Positions 44,393 through 53,987 are shown, counted from the first letter of the stretch. The stretch is 64,000 nt of DNA from Clostridiales bacterium (GCA_023663185.1 JAMPHY010000010.1:62001-126000), one strand, 5' to 3'. The notes: generated by a model not told the origin, from the letters alone. Translations and numbers: made by a program.

Positions 44393-45228
44393 TGCTTTTC
44401 TCCTTTCTCATATAACGACTTTTTAAGCTTATTGTACAAGCCTGCTGTCGCCGGATTTGCAGCAATCCAAGTGCGAATCGGCGCAAGCGTAATCCACATC
44501 AATATCCTGTATTTAATTATCTTACCTTTAGGCAGATATTTTCTGACAATCTCTTTATGCTCCGTGGAAGAAATTTTCTTATTATTTTTTGTCTCTGAAA
44601 AGCCGCCGCCTTCATAGTCCGCTATTAAAATATCACTATAAACAATATCTACCCGTTTCATAAATTCATTTGTATAAAAGCACCACAAAAACTGTTCGTA
44701 ATCTGCCCTTACACGATACCTTATTTCAAAAGGGTGCGCAACTAAAAGTTTCCTGTCATAAAAACACGCCTGATGACACGGCACATTCCGGTAGCAGCCA
44801 AAATCGTCCATATGCGGATTGGAAGCTACTTCACGCCCCGTCAGCCTTTCATAAATATTTCCGTAATAAATGGCAGCGTCAGAAGGATTATTATGAATAA
44901 ATTCCGCCATATTAGCAAGAACGTTCTCATTATAAAATACATCTCCGCAATTAAGAAAATAAATATATTTCCCCTTAGCCGCCTCTACCGCCTGATTCAT
45001 CGCGTCATATATTCCGCTGTCTTTTTTTTCAATCAACCGCAGATTAGCATATTCCGTCTCTAAATCAGACGCATTTTTTATAAACGAAAGCGAACCGTCA
45101 CTAGACAAGCCATCTTTTATTACTATTTCATAATTCCGGTATGTCTGAATACGTATACTGTCCAGCGTCTTTTTCAATTTATCTTTGGGGTTTAAACAAA
45201 CCACCAAAACTGAAAATTCCGGTTTCAT
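44389..45228 (-). CDS. Family 2 glycosyltransferase
   Basis: The 279-aa GT-A enzyme has FSVLVVCLNPKDKLKKTL, IKDGLSSDGSLSFI and NCGDVFYNE in place of a canonical DxD (NCGD), a variant known in WcaA-like transferases. CHQACFYDRKLL is the acceptor-side motif. It contributes one sugar to the polysaccharide. Overlaps the following GT4 gene by 4 nt. Confidence 0.84.
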   Translation of the reverse strand: MKPEFSVLVVCLNPKDKLKKTLDSIRIQTYRNYEIVIKDGLSSDGSLSFIKNASDLETEYANLRLIEKKDSGIYDAMNQAVEAAKGKYIYFLNCGDVFYNENVLANMAEFIHNNPSDAAIYYGNIYERLTGREVASNPHMDDFGCYRNVPCHQACFYDRKLLVAHPFEIRYRVRADYEQFLWCFYTNEFMKRVDIVYSDILIADYEGGGFSETKNNKKISSTEHKEIVRKYLPKGKIIKYRILMWITLAPIRTWIAANPATAGLYNKLKKSLYEKGEKQ

Positions 45229-45290
45229 GCCTAATCACTGTTTCCTTTCCGCACTATCTTGTCTATACCAGTTCATGAATATTTCCATAT

Positions 45291-46391
45291 TTACATTCGA
45301 CTGGTGTCAACCCTGTCCTCAAACAGAAAACTCCTATACGGCAAAATCTGTACATTATCATTATATGCCTTACCCATGAACATAGCAAAGTACAAAAGCG
45401 CCGCCAAAATCATGCCAATTTTCAAAAATCTGCGTAACTTTTCATTTTCCGTCTCTTTAAGAAGCGCAGGCAAAAATAAAATATGACTAATCGTAAGGTA
45501 GTAGCCAATACGCGAAATAATCGGTAAAAACGAGCAAAATACATATAACGCCAGCGCGCCCAAATTCAGATAAAAGAAAAACCTGAGCCGTCTGTTATCT
45601 TTTATACTCTTTTTATAATAAAACAAAGATAAAACCAAGACCGCCGCGCACCTTAATATATTGATATAACTGGTTCCGCCTTCCAGATATTCCGTTTCCT
45701 CATAAGTCGGATATAGAAATAATACCACCTTCAAATAAAAATCCTGAAAGAAAAGAAATGTAGTACAAAATAATCCTGCCAATATGAGCTGCCATTTTTT
45801 CCATGCAAGAGAGGCAAGAAAAAATAGCGGCAGTACAACCAAAATTGATTTATGGAAAAGCGAGCCCAAAAGCGCCAGTAAAATAAACCTAATCCACTGT
45901 TTTCGTATGACGAATTTCATGGAATAAAGCGCAGCCGCCAGCGCCAGATAATAGCGGACTGTATTAAATGTCTGAAAGTAGTACCCCAGCGTCATAAATA
46001 AGAAAAATGTCATGGGGAAATCGTCGCTCTGCTCATATATGGCAAGCATAAATATTAAAACAGTAAAAAAAGAAAATATCGCAAATACAAGCAGATAATT
46101 CTCAAACCCCGACATAATATAAACATACTTAGATAAGAGATTAAAACCTGCTTCCGTCGGTACATACGCATCACAATAAGCCAGATGCATAAACTCTACA
46201 TATCTGATATAATCGTTCCCTACATTCTGCCTAAGCGCAGAAAGGGCAAAAAGAATTACAAAAATGGCGGTAATGCAGACGCCATTACACACCTGCTGCC
46301 TTGTTATTCTATATGGCTGCAAAACCGGCTGATTATTAATCATGCACGCAAGCAGCACTGTTACCACCGCTACTGTAAGATATAGAATCAT
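45291..46391 (-). CDS. EpsG-family polysaccharide polymerase (Wzy-like)
   Basis: The 366-aa protein has about nine TM helices and the EpsG features: an early LRQNVGNDYIRYVEFM loop, EAGFNLLSKYV, and a TVRYYLALAAALY segment. Such proteins polymerise undecaprenyl-linked repeat units outside the membrane. It is the only polymerase-type gene seen in the locus, so the product is likely made by a Wzy-dependent route. A frame of 61 nt separates it from the downstream GT2 gene. Confidence 0.8.
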   Translation of the reverse strand: MILYLTVAVVTVLLACMINNQPVLQPYRITRQQVCNGVCITAIFVILFALSALRQNVGNDYIRYVEFMHLAYCDAYVPTEAGFNLLSKYVYIMSGFENYLLVFAIFSFFTVLIFMLAIYEQSDDFPMTFFLFMTLGYYFQTFNTVRYYLALAAALYSMKFVIRKQWIRFILLALLGSLFHKSILVVLPLFFLASLAWKKWQLILAGLFCTTFLFFQDFYLKVVLFLYPTYEETEYLEGGTSYINILRCAAVLVLSLFYYKKSIKDNRRLRFFFYLNLGALALYVFCSFLPIISRIGYYLTISHILFLPALLKETENEKLRRFLKIGMILAALLYFAMFMGKAYNDNVQILPYRSFLFEDRVDTSRM

Positions 46392-46416
46392 GAGTCAACC
46401 AACTGCTCCTTTTTAG

Positions 46417-47211
46417 TTACCGCTGTGATTTAATCCCCCTTTTCATCAGAGCATATGCCTCTTTAAAGGGAATTTCCGCACACATTTCCTCTTTATTTTT
46501 AAGAAGAAAGCGCAGTGCAAAAAGCCTAGAAAGTTTTCCGTACAAGTAATGATAAAGAACTCCCCTGTCAGTAAAAAATTTCTCCGTATATCCGTGAAAC
46601 CATGTGGACTCCCGCTCTATCTCTTCGCCTATACAGACAGGCACCGCATATATTTTCAATCCGGCTCTTAAACAATCTCGCAGAAATAAGCTGTCCTCTC
46701 CGTTACTATACTTCGCTCCGCCGCCAAACAGTAATGAAAAGTTCACATTAGCGCGCCTTAGCAAATCCAATTTACCTGAAATACTGTATGCCGGATATCG
46801 CCCGTAATTATACCAGCGGATTCTCTTTACTTGTTCATTCCAGTATGTTCTTCTTGAGGGAGCTACTTTTACATTAAATAATATCATGTCTGCGTCCGAG
46901 TACTGCTCATAAGTCCGACCAAGCGTATCACACAGTCCATCGGAAAATACTATATCCTCGTCTGAAAACAGGCAGATATCTGCATCTGCATGTAATAGCG
47001 CAGTATTCCTGCTAAGTCCGACGCCCCGCTCTTTCATGGAAAAGCACTGAACGCGGCAGTTCTCTTTTTCAAATTCCTTATAGTCATACATACCGCATTG
47101 ATTTACAATTACCGCGTCTGTATCAATATTCATTTTCTCATACAGTTCATCGGCTTCTTTATCAACTGCCGATACCAGAACCTGTATCCTTATAGGTGAT
47201 TGTAATACCAT
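46417..47211 (-). CDS. Glycosyltransferase-like protein (GT-A fold)
   Basis: The 264-aa protein lacks the usual VSVIIPVYN start but has GVGLSRNTALLHADADICL followed by FSDEDIVF, the pattern of a GT-A nucleotide and metal site. A GEDSLFLRDCLRAGLKIY segment resembles the ED motif of GT2 acceptor sites. It overlaps the chain-length gene by 22 nt, with GAGG as ribosome site. Probably a glycosyltransferase of the locus, of an uncommon subfamily. Confidence 0.65.
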   Translation of the reverse strand: MVLQSPIRIQVLVSAVDKEADELYEKMNIDTDAVIVNQCGMYDYKEFEKENCRVQCFSMKERGVGLSRNTALLHADADICLFSDEDIVFSDGLCDTLGRTYEQYSDADMILFNVKVAPSRRTYWNEQVKRIRWYNYGRYPAYSISGKLDLLRRANVNFSLLFGGGAKYSNGEDSLFLRDCLRAGLKIYAVPVCIGEEIERESTWFHGYTEKFFTDRGVLYHYLYGKLSRLFALRFLLKNKEEMCAEIPFKEAYALMKRGIKSQR

Positions 47212-48185
47212 TTCATAAACCTCATATCAGCGTCTTTAATAATAATTCCGACTATTTTACACTCCTGTAACTCAAGCTGTTCAATTCTATATGCAAGAGA
47301 GGTTCTATCTATTTTCCCATAAGGAATAACTAAAATAATTCCATTTGATTTACGCAACTTTTCATATAGCTTCGTCGTAATCGTATTCTCCTTATCAAGC
47401 TCCAGCATTTCAAGGACGCCGTTCTCTCTTTCCATATAACTGCGATTTTGCTCCAAATCTTCACAAAGTTTCGTAAATAAATTTTCTTTTCCTGAGTTAG
47501 TCATATTTTCAGGTTTATCGGTAAACTGAAAGCCTACGAACATAAGTCTTGTGACGCATTTTAAATCCGCCGGCACATAAATTCTATCGTCCAATACATA
47601 AGCAAGCGCCATTACTATAAGAGCCAATATAGTCATGCCTGCCATTCCCAGCAAAACAGCCTGTAACATGCGCGAATCCGCAGTTACCAATTTTGCATCC
47701 GATACCGCTATAACCTCTATGCTCGTAAATTCACTTTCGCGCTCTCCCAGCTCCACTAAGGCTTTGTTAGTCGCCTCTATAATCGCTGATGTTTTCTCCT
47801 GCGCATTGGTAGTAATGTCAATAGTCAGAAGCCTTATATCCGAAAGTATGCTTGCCTTAGTTGCGGCAGCGACTTCTTCCCTTGTATATATATCCGGCAG
47901 ATATGACATTGTAATGTCCAGTATTTTATCTGTTGCCATCAAATCATTCCATGTATATCCGTTATATGCCTGATACACTTCGCCGGTCTCATCATATGCA
48001 AAATACAGATATAATTTTGACGTTGCCTGATACTCTCTATTACTGCTTAAGGCAACGCGGTGAAGCAGGTATACACAGCCGCCAAGCGCCGCACCCAAAG
48101 CAGCCGCCAGAACGATTACCCATATTTTTTTAAGGAAAAGAAGCAGCAGCTTTTTACAATCCATACCTTCATTGGCGTATCTCAT
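47190..48185 (-). CDS. Chain-length regulator (Wzz/CapA type) fused to a BY-kinase-like tail
   Basis: The 331-aa protein has TM1 (about 17-38), an extracytoplasmic region (about 45-180) with coiled-coil propensity, and TM2 (about 182-205), as in Wzz/YveK-type co-polymerases. The cytoplasmic tail (about 225-331) resembles the C-terminal half of a CapB-type tyrosine kinase (NGIILVIPYGKIDRTSLAYR, LQECKIVGIIIKDAD), but no Walker A motif is present. No separate kinase gene is in the window. It probably controls polymer length in partnership with the EpsG-like polymerase. Confidence 0.75.
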   Translation of the reverse strand: MRYANEGMDCKKLLLLFLKKIWVIVLAAALGAALGGCVYLLHRVALSSNREYQATSKLYLYFAYDETGEVYQAYNGYTWNDLMATDKILDITMSYLPDIYTREEVAAATKASILSDIRLLTIDITTNAQEKTSAIIEATNKALVELGERESEFTSIEVIAVSDAKLVTADSRMLQAVLLGMAGMTILALIVMALAYVLDDRIYVPADLKCVTRLMFVGFQFTDKPENMTNSGKENLFTKLCEDLEQNRSYMERENGVLEMLELDKENTITTKLYEKLRKSNGIILVIPYGKIDRTSLAYRIEQLELQECKIVGIIIKDADMRFMKWYYNHL

Positions 48186-48226
48186 TTTATTGTTTTCCCT
48201 TCTTCGACGTTCAACATCATACTCCG

Positions 48227-49603
48227 CTAATGGTTTTTTGCCGCCGTCGTCTGATTATCGTCTATTCCTTCCGTACTCTCCGGTTTAAACAATATCTTTA
48301 TGGTAAGCAGCATCAGCTTCAAATCCAGCCATACCGAATAATTCTCGATATAAGTTAAATCCAGTTTCAATTTATCGTAAGGCGTCGTATTATACTTTCC
48401 GTACACCTGCGCATATCCAGCCAGCCCTGCTTTTACCTTCATACGAAAAATAAACTCTGGCATTTCCTCGATATACTGCGCAATAATCTCCGGACGTTCA
48501 GGACGCGGTCCCACGAAAGACATGTCCCCTTTTATAATATTAAATAACTGCGGAAGCTCGTCAATACGGACTGCCCGTATAATTTTTCCAACCGGCGTTA
48601 TACGTGAGTCATTCTGTGCGGCAAGCCTTGCCACGCCGTCTTTCTCTGCATCCACCCTCATACTGCGGAACTTTAATATATTAAACTCTTTTGCATCTAT
48701 GGTACAGCGAACCTGTTTATATAAAACAGGTCCTTTATCATATAGCTTTATCGCAATCGCCGTTATCAGCATAAACGGCGACGCTATCACTAATAAAATA
48801 ATCGCGCAGACTAAGTCAATCAACCTCTTTATTATCCGTTGCTCTATTTTCAGAGCATATTCCCTCGTAAGAAAAATCGGCGTATCAAACAAATGAAGCT
48901 GCGCTGAACCCTTTACTATTACGTCGGAAATCTTGGGCATCATATAAACCCTTATAGACTTACTATAACAATATTTCAGCAAATCATTCCTATAGCCTAT
49001 AGGTATATCCCATAACATCACCGCTCCATAGCCCGCCAATATCTCTGCCCGCACCTTCTCAGGTTCTTCGTCTATTCCAATGCAGCCCGCAATACTGTAC
49101 TTGTCCTTTCTTGTATTCAGCTTTGCCACAATATCATCAATGGAACGTTCTCCATGAATGAGCAGAATGCTTCGCGGTGGAAACGCCTTGCGGTAAAATG
49201 TATTGCAGATATATACCCATACCGCAGACACTACTACCTGAATCAACATAGTCATCATAATAGGCTTTACGTCAACAAGCCAGTTAGCCATTAGTGAAAT
49301 CTGAAAATACGATATCAGATTAACTGCAAGCAGGGAGAAAAATTGAGAAACATAAACATCCAGCGGCTTTAAATATCCTATCTTTAACCCGCCATATGTG
49401 CTTTCAAAGAAAAACAGTAAAACAAAATAAATCAAAAGCATAAGCACATGGCCTTTGAAATAGAATTTAATACTACGGTATATTCTTAAAAACGTATGAT
49501 ACTCTGTCAACCAAAAATAAGCATATATGCCCGTTTGTATAATTAACCCGACAAAAGTAAGCTGTAATACTATAAACCTTTTCAAAGATTCCAGCCTTTT
49601 CAC
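48227..49603 (-). CDS. Polyprenyl-phosphate sugar phosphotransferase (WbaP/CpsE type)
   Basis: The 458-aa protein has about five TM helices, a central nucleotide-fold region (about 150-240), and a C-terminal PF02397 catalytic domain. KFRSMRVDAEKDG, RIDELPQLFNIIKGDMSFVG and PRPERPEI are its signature motifs. It transfers the first sugar-1-phosphate to undecaprenyl phosphate, starting the repeat unit. The start is GTG at 49603 with GAGGTGAT upstream. The gene lies early in the locus, as usual for initiating enzymes. Confidence 0.9.
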   Translation of the reverse strand: MKRLESLKRFIVLQLTFVGLIIQTGIYAYFWLTEYHTFLRIYRSIKFYFKGHVLMLLIYFVLLFFFESTYGGLKIGYLKPLDVYVSQFFSLLAVNLISYFQISLMANWLVDVKPIMMTMLIQVVVSAVWVYICNTFYRKAFPPRSILLIHGERSIDDIVAKLNTRKDKYSIAGCIGIDEEPEKVRAEILAGYGAVMLWDIPIGYRNDLLKYCYSKSIRVYMMPKISDVIVKGSAQLHLFDTPIFLTREYALKIEQRIIKRLIDLVCAIILLVIASPFMLITAIAIKLYDKGPVLYKQVRCTIDAKEFNILKFRSMRVDAEKDGVARLAAQNDSRITPVGKIIRAVRIDELPQLFNIIKGDMSFVGPRPERPEIIAQYIEEMPEFIFRMKVKAGLAGYAQVYGKYNTTPYDKLKLDLTYIENYSVWLDLKLMLLTIKILFKPESTEGIDDNQTTAAKNH

Positions 49604-49627
49604 TTCATCACCTCATTTGTGAACATA

Positions 49628-50383
49628 TTATATTCTTCTTAGAGTTGCGCGGACTGCCCACATACAGAAGCAGAATGCACTGACCGGTATAGTCAATCCT
49701 TCTTCTTTACGATATAAATTCCAAATCCGTCTGAGCGCCGTTATCTTATTGGAAGACAGACTCTTTGCCGGTCTTCTATAGATGGCAAGCACCTCATTCA
49801 GTCCATACGCCGTATATCCCGCTTTTAAAATTCTCCACCATGCAGCAGTATCTTCGCTTTCTACATTCGGCATATGTATCTGCCCTTTATTAAGCTTAGT
49901 CATATCAAACATAACCGTAGATGTAAATATCACCGTTCTGGTAAGCGCTTTTTTATAGGTCAGCATTTCCGGCACCTTAACAATTTTTCCCGTGCCCTTT
50001 GCATTCTCGTTCCCAAATTCATATGCAGAAAATACGAAAGCCGCCTGCTTTTCCTTCATAAAAGCAAGCTCTCTCTCAAGTTTATTAGGAAGCCAGATAT
50101 CGTCGGCGTCCAAGAACGCAATATACCTTCCCGTTGCCGCTTCTACTCCGGTATTTCTTGCCTTTGCCGCGCCTTCATTACGTTCCTTGCATATCAGGCG
50201 TATGCGTTCTGATTTTTCCTTACATATTTCTCTAATAATATCCGCGCTATTATCCGGAGAACAGTCATCTACAAGAATCAATTCCCAATCTATATAAGTT
50301 TGTCTTTTCACCATCTCTATCGTCTCAGCAATATAAGCCGCCGCCTTATAGACCGGTACAATGATGCTGACTGTTTCTTCCAT
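49628..50383 (-). CDS. Family 2 glycosyltransferase
   Basis: The 251-aa GT-A enzyme has VSIIVPVYKAAAYIAETI, VDDCSPDNSADII, NEGAAKARNTG and the metal-site FLDADDIW. SEDTAAWWRILKAGY is the usual ED acceptor motif. A short hydrophobic C-terminus may contact the membrane. The start overlaps the upstream GtrB-like gene stop (TGATG), so the two are translationally coupled. Confidence 0.87.
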   Translation of the reverse strand: MEETVSIIVPVYKAAAYIAETIEMVKRQTYIDWELILVDDCSPDNSADIIREICKEKSERIRLICKERNEGAAKARNTGVEAATGRYIAFLDADDIWLPNKLERELAFMKEKQAAFVFSAYEFGNENAKGTGKIVKVPEMLTYKKALTRTVIFTSTVMFDMTKLNKGQIHMPNVESEDTAAWWRILKAGYTAYGLNEVLAIYRRPAKSLSSNKITALRRIWNLYRKEEGLTIPVSAFCFCMWAVRATLRRI

Positions 50384-51312
50384 CAGATTTCCTCTTTTAC
50401 CAAATAAATAGGTCTTCTCTTCACTTCCATATATGTCTTAGATAAGTATTGCCCGACAATGCCGAGACAAAACAACTGCACGCCGCTTATCAGTGAAATT
50501 ATACATACAAGCGACGGCCAGCCTGACGTCGGATCGCCATATACAAGCTTCCGTATAATCGTAACAATAATAAGCACAAAGGCGGCAATACAAAATACCA
50601 CTCCCATTACCGAGGCTATTGCAAGCGGCATTGTGGAAAAGGCGGTAATTCCTTCAATAGAATAAAAGAATAATTTCCAAAACGACCATTTAGTCTCTCC
50701 CTTATTGCGCTTTACATTTTCATATTCAAGCCATTTCGTTTCGTAGCCTACCCAGCCGAAAATTCCTTTAGTAAAACGGTTGTACTCCGGCATGGATAAA
50801 ATCGCATCTACCACCTGTCTTGTCATTAGACGGTAATCCCTTGCGCCGTCCACAATTTCAGTCTTAGAAATTTTATTCATTAACTTATAGAACATTCTGG
50901 CAAAAAAAGAACGCAGCTTCGGCTCCCCTTTTCTAGTAACTCTTCTTGCAGCAACCGAATCATATCCCTGCTCTATATAGGAATACATTTCAGGAAGCAG
51001 AGAGGGCGGATCCTGCAAGTCTGCGTCCATCATAACTACATAGTCGCCTTTTGACTTTTGAAGCCCTGCATAAATTGCCGATTCTTTGCCAAAATTTCTG
51101 GAAAATGACAAAAGATGCACTCTCTTATCCTGTGCTATCAGTTCCTTTACATTAGATGCCGTACCGTCCTTAGAGCCGTCGTCAATATATAATATTTCCA
51201 GTTCCAGTCCCTTCTCGTCAAAAAAAGACTGATTTTTTAACAATTCATGATAAAAATCCGCTATATTTTCTTCCTCGTTATAGCAAGGAACTATTACGCT
51301 TAACAGACTCAT
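50383..51312 (-). CDS. GtrB/DPM1-type polyprenyl-phosphate glycosyltransferase
   Basis: The 309-aa protein has a GT2 domain (IDDGSKDGTAS; VMMDADLQDPPSLLPEM; RDYRLMTRQV) and two C-terminal TM helices (about 228-250 and 265-288). This is the GtrB/DPM1 class, which makes undecaprenyl-phosphate-linked monosaccharides for transfer outside the membrane. A GtrA-type flippase is encoded at the other end of the locus. It is the first gene of the long minus-strand transcript; a 190-bp structured region precedes it. Confidence 0.87.
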   Translation of the reverse strand: MSLLSVIVPCYNEEENIADFYHELLKNQSFFDEKGLELEILYIDDGSKDGTASNVKELIAQDKRVHLLSFSRNFGKESAIYAGLQKSKGDYVVMMDADLQDPPSLLPEMYSYIEQGYDSVAARRVTRKGEPKLRSFFARMFYKLMNKISKTEIVDGARDYRLMTRQVVDAILSMPEYNRFTKGIFGWVGYETKWLEYENVKRNKGETKWSFWKLFFYSIEGITAFSTMPLAIASVMGVVFCIAAFVLIIVTIIRKLVYGDPTSGWPSLVCIISLISGVQLFCLGIVGQYLSKTYMEVKRRPIYLVKEEI

Positions 51313-51347
51313 TTAACCAAACCTCATCAATTTAGACTCGCAAATCC

Positions 51348-51446
51348 GCGCTTTCAGCGCTCTTTGTCCGATTTCATCGGACATTTGCTCGTTAATGGCG
51401 CAGGAAAAACAAATGCCGCTTCGCGTCGCTTGTTTTTCCTTTGCGC
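51348..51446. repeat. Triple-hairpin intergenic element
   Basis: Three consecutive inverted repeats are packed in 99 bp: GCGC-N5-GCGC (51348-51360), TGTCCGAT-TTC-ATCGGACA (51365-51383), and a long hairpin with arms GCGCAGGAAAAACAA (51398-51412) and 51430-51446. No ORF is present. Dense palindromes between the Spo0A-like gene and the polysaccharide locus suggest a repeat family or regulatory RNA. Confidence 0.6.
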
Positions 51447-51465
51447 TCATTATATCATGAAAACA

Positions 51466-51497
51466 CAAAAAAAGGAAGGGCGATATCACCCTTCCTG
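51466..51497 (-). terminator. Rho-independent terminator of the Spo0A-like gene
   Basis: A GGAAGGG/CCCTTCC stem (51489-51495 with 51474-51480) is followed on the minus strand by a T-rich tail (51473-51466), 8 nt past the stop codon. Confidence 0.8.
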
Positions 51498-51504
51498 ACT
51501 TATT

Positions 51505-51882
51505 TTAAACAATCCCTTGTTCGAGACGAATATAATCGGCAACCGACGCAATATATTCGCTATTCGTAGGGCGGTTATGCTCCGAACCGTTGCTGTATCC
51601 GAACAGCCTTTCAAACAACTCGCTGTTTCCTCTCTCCCACGAGACCTCGATTGCATTCCTTATCGCGCGCTCTATTTTCTGAACTGTTGTTATATACTTT
51701 TTCGCCAGTTCAGGATATAACAGCTTAGTGACGCTGCCAATCAGTTCCATATCCTCGACGCACATTATAATAGCCGTGCGCAAATACTGATAGCCTTTAA
51801 GATGCGCCGGTACCCCAAGTTCTAACATCAAGCCGGAAATCTCTTGTTCAGTTTCAGGTTTTATTAAAATTCCACTTTCCAT
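51505..51882 (-). CDS. Stand-alone Spo0A C-terminal (DNA-binding) domain protein
   Basis: The 125-aa protein is a Spo0A effector domain from end to end: LGVPAHLKGYQYLRTAI, LLYPELAKKY, VQKIERAIRNAIEVSWERG, then LFGYSN and RPTNSEYIASVADYIRLE. The last segment includes the recognition-helix region. There is no receiver domain, so no phosphorylation switch. It could bind 0A-like boxes constitutively or compete with Spo0A. A promoter-like TTTACA-N18-TATGAT lies upstream and a terminator follows, so it is a single-gene unit between two polysaccharide operons. Its targets are unknown. Confidence 0.85.
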   Translation of the reverse strand: MESGILIKPETEQEISGLMLELGVPAHLKGYQYLRTAIIMCVEDMELIGSVTKLLYPELAKKYITTVQKIERAIRNAIEVSWERGNSELFERLFGYSNGSEHNRPTNSEYIASVADYIRLEQGIV

Positions 51883-51967
51883 TTTTAATTCCCCTTTACG
51901 TATAGGAAAATCATATCATAAAGTGGTAATTTCTGTAAACTGTAAGGTATCGCACTGTCTTATAGTC

Positions 51968-53038
51968 TTATAGGTACTGTCTCTTATTGCAGTCCTGCAA
52001 CGCTTCTACGACGCGCTTCACCTCCTGCGCGCGATTTTTATCGCATACAAGCACGGCGTCTTCCGTCTCTACGACGATTATATTATCCAGTCCTATCGTA
52101 GTTACCAGCTTATTTTTGGCATAAATTATACAATCATGCGTATCAATATGAAGCTGCTCTCCATAAGTAATATTACCATGCTCGTCTTTATCGTATAGGG
52201 CTTCAAGCGCGTCCCAGCTTCCTACATCACTCCAGCCGAAATTTCCTTCCAGCACCAGCACATTGTCCGCCCGCTCCATAATGCCGTAATCTATAGAAAT
52301 CTTCGGAATCACAGGGTAGATTTCGTTTATTATCTCCTGCTCCTTATCTGTATTCATTGCCTCCCCTATCTTATGCAGGCATTCGCTTATATCGGGAAGC
52401 AGTTCTTCAAAATACTTCATAATAACAGACGCTTTCCAGATAAACATACCGCTGTTCCACAGATAATCTCCCGCTGAAAGATACTCGCGCGCTGTTTTTA
52501 AATTAGGCTTCTCCACGAAATGTCTAACATTATAATAACAGTCTGCTATTCTTTTTTCTTCATGACAGATATATCCGTAGCCCGTTGAAGGATAGGTCGG
52601 CTGGATTCCTATTGTAACAAGCGCGTCTGTTTCTGACGCCACACGAATTGCGTCCGCCATCACCTTCTTATATGCCGCTATATCCCCGATATAATGGTCG
52701 GAAGGCAGAACACACATAATGCCGTCGCCGTGCTTTTTAAGCAGTTCCATTGCCGCGTATCCTATACACGCCGCCGTGTTCCGCGCCGCCGGCTCTGCAA
52801 GTATGTGCTCCTTACTTATTCTCCCCGCCGTAGCCTGAAACATAAGCTCTGCCTGTGAAACATTAGTCACCACAAAAATATTATCTTTTTCTATATTTCC
52901 CTCAAGTCTGTCGATGGTTTCATTCACCATTAAGTCTTTTCCTGTAAGGTTAAGAAGCTGTTTAGGCAAATCCTGTCTACTAAGCGGCCAGAAGCGAGTT
53001 CCGCCTCCTCCGGCTAAAATAAAACCGTAAGTTTTCAT
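51968..53038 (-). CDS. manC: Mannose-1-phosphate guanylyltransferase
   Basis: The 356-aa enzyme makes GDP-mannose. ILAGGGGTRFWPLSR (nucleotide-binding), LPSDHYIGD, VEKP and NSGMFIWKAS match GDP-mannose pyrophosphorylases. The phosphomannose isomerase domain found in longer ManC proteins is absent. The start is ATG 53038, just past the fcl stop (TAATATG); the open frame extends upstream without a site. Last gene of the GDP-L-fucose operon, where it supplies the GDP-mannose used by Gmd and Fcl. Confidence 0.92.
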   Translation of the reverse strand: MKTYGFILAGGGGTRFWPLSRQDLPKQLLNLTGKDLMVNETIDRLEGNIEKDNIFVVTNVSQAELMFQATAGRISKEHILAEPAARNTAACIGYAAMELLKKHGDGIMCVLPSDHYIGDIAAYKKVMADAIRVASETDALVTIGIQPTYPSTGYGYICHEEKRIADCYYNVRHFVEKPNLKTAREYLSAGDYLWNSGMFIWKASVIMKYFEELLPDISECLHKIGEAMNTDKEQEIINEIYPVIPKISIDYGIMERADNVLVLEGNFGWSDVGSWDALEALYDKDEHGNITYGEQLHIDTHDCIIYAKNKLVTTIGLDNIIVVETEDAVLVCDKNRAQEVKRVVEALQDCNKRQYL

Positions 53039-53039
53039 A

Positions 53040-53987
53040 TTAATTCCCCATTCTTGCTGTCGCAACATTTTCCTTGAACCAGTCATATGCAGACTTTATT
53101 CCCTCTTCAAGTTCAATCTTATGCCTCCAGCCAAGTTCATGCAGTTTATTAACGTCCGTCAGCTTGCGCGGCGTACCGTCCGGCATATCTTTATTCCAAA
53201 TAATTTCTCCTTCATAACCTACCGCGCTCTTTACCATTAAAGCAAGCTCTTTAATTGTAACCTCTTTGCCAGTTCCAATGTTTACATGACTCTCACCGCT
53301 ATAATTTTCTAACAGGAATACACAAGCGTCCGCCATATCGTCTACATGCAGAAATTCCCGCAACGGCGTTCCCGTACCCCACAACTCCACGCTCGGAGCA
53401 TTGCTTACTTTCGCTTCATGAAACTTACGTATCATCGCAGGCATAACATGCGAGCCTTGTAAGTCATAATTATCATACGGTCCATAGAGATTAGTCGGCA
53501 TACAGCTGATAAAATCGTCTCCGTACTGCCTCTTAAAAAATTTGCACATTTCAAGTCCCGCAATCTTAGCAATCGCATAGGCTTCGTTGGTCTCTTCAAG
53601 CGGTCCTGTCAAAAGCGCGCTCTCCGGAATCGGCTGCGGCGCCAGCTTCGGATATATGCAGGTACTACCCAAGAACAATAATTTTTTCACACCATAATCA
53701 TGGCTGCACTTAATCACATTACACTGAATCTGCATATTCTCATAAGCAAACTCTGCAGGCGCGGTATTGTTGGCGTTAATACCGCCTACCTTAGCCGCCG
53801 CCAGAACTACAACATCAGGTTTCTGCGTTTCAAAAAATTCCCTCACCGCCGCCTGATTTGTCAAATCCAGCTCTTTATGCGTCCTGCCGATAATATTTTC
53901 ATATCCCTTTGCCTTTAGATTTCTTACAATAGCGCTCCCTACCAGACCTCTGTGTCCCGCTACGTATATCTTATCTTTCTTATCCAT
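53040..53987 (-). CDS. fcl: GDP-L-fucose synthase
   Basis: The 315-aa epimerase/reductase converts GDP-4-keto-6-deoxy-mannose to GDP-L-fucose. [13 protein letters not shown] is the NADP-binding loop; [13 protein letters not shown] holds the YxxxK catalytic pair; the FLGSTCIYP segment matches the family. It follows a membrane protein gene in the gmd operon and precedes manC by 1 nt. Together with Gmd and ManC, a complete route from mannose-1-phosphate to GDP-L-fucose is present. Confidence 0.93.
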   Translation of the reverse strand: MDKKDKIYVAGHRGLVGSAIVRNLKAKGYENIIGRTHKELDLTNQAAVREFFETQKPDVVVLAAAKVGGINANNTAPAEFAYENMQIQCNVIKCSHDYGVKKLLFLGSTCIYPKLAPQPIPESALLTGPLEETNEAYAIAKIAGLEMCKFFKRQYGDDFISCMPTNLYGPYDNYDLQGSHVMPAMIRKFHEAKVSNAPSVELWGTGTPLREFLHVDDMADACVFLLENYSGESHVNIGTGKEVTIKELALMVKSAVGYEGEIIWNKDMPDGTPRKLTDVNKLHELGWRHKIELEEGIKSAYDWFKENVATARMGN

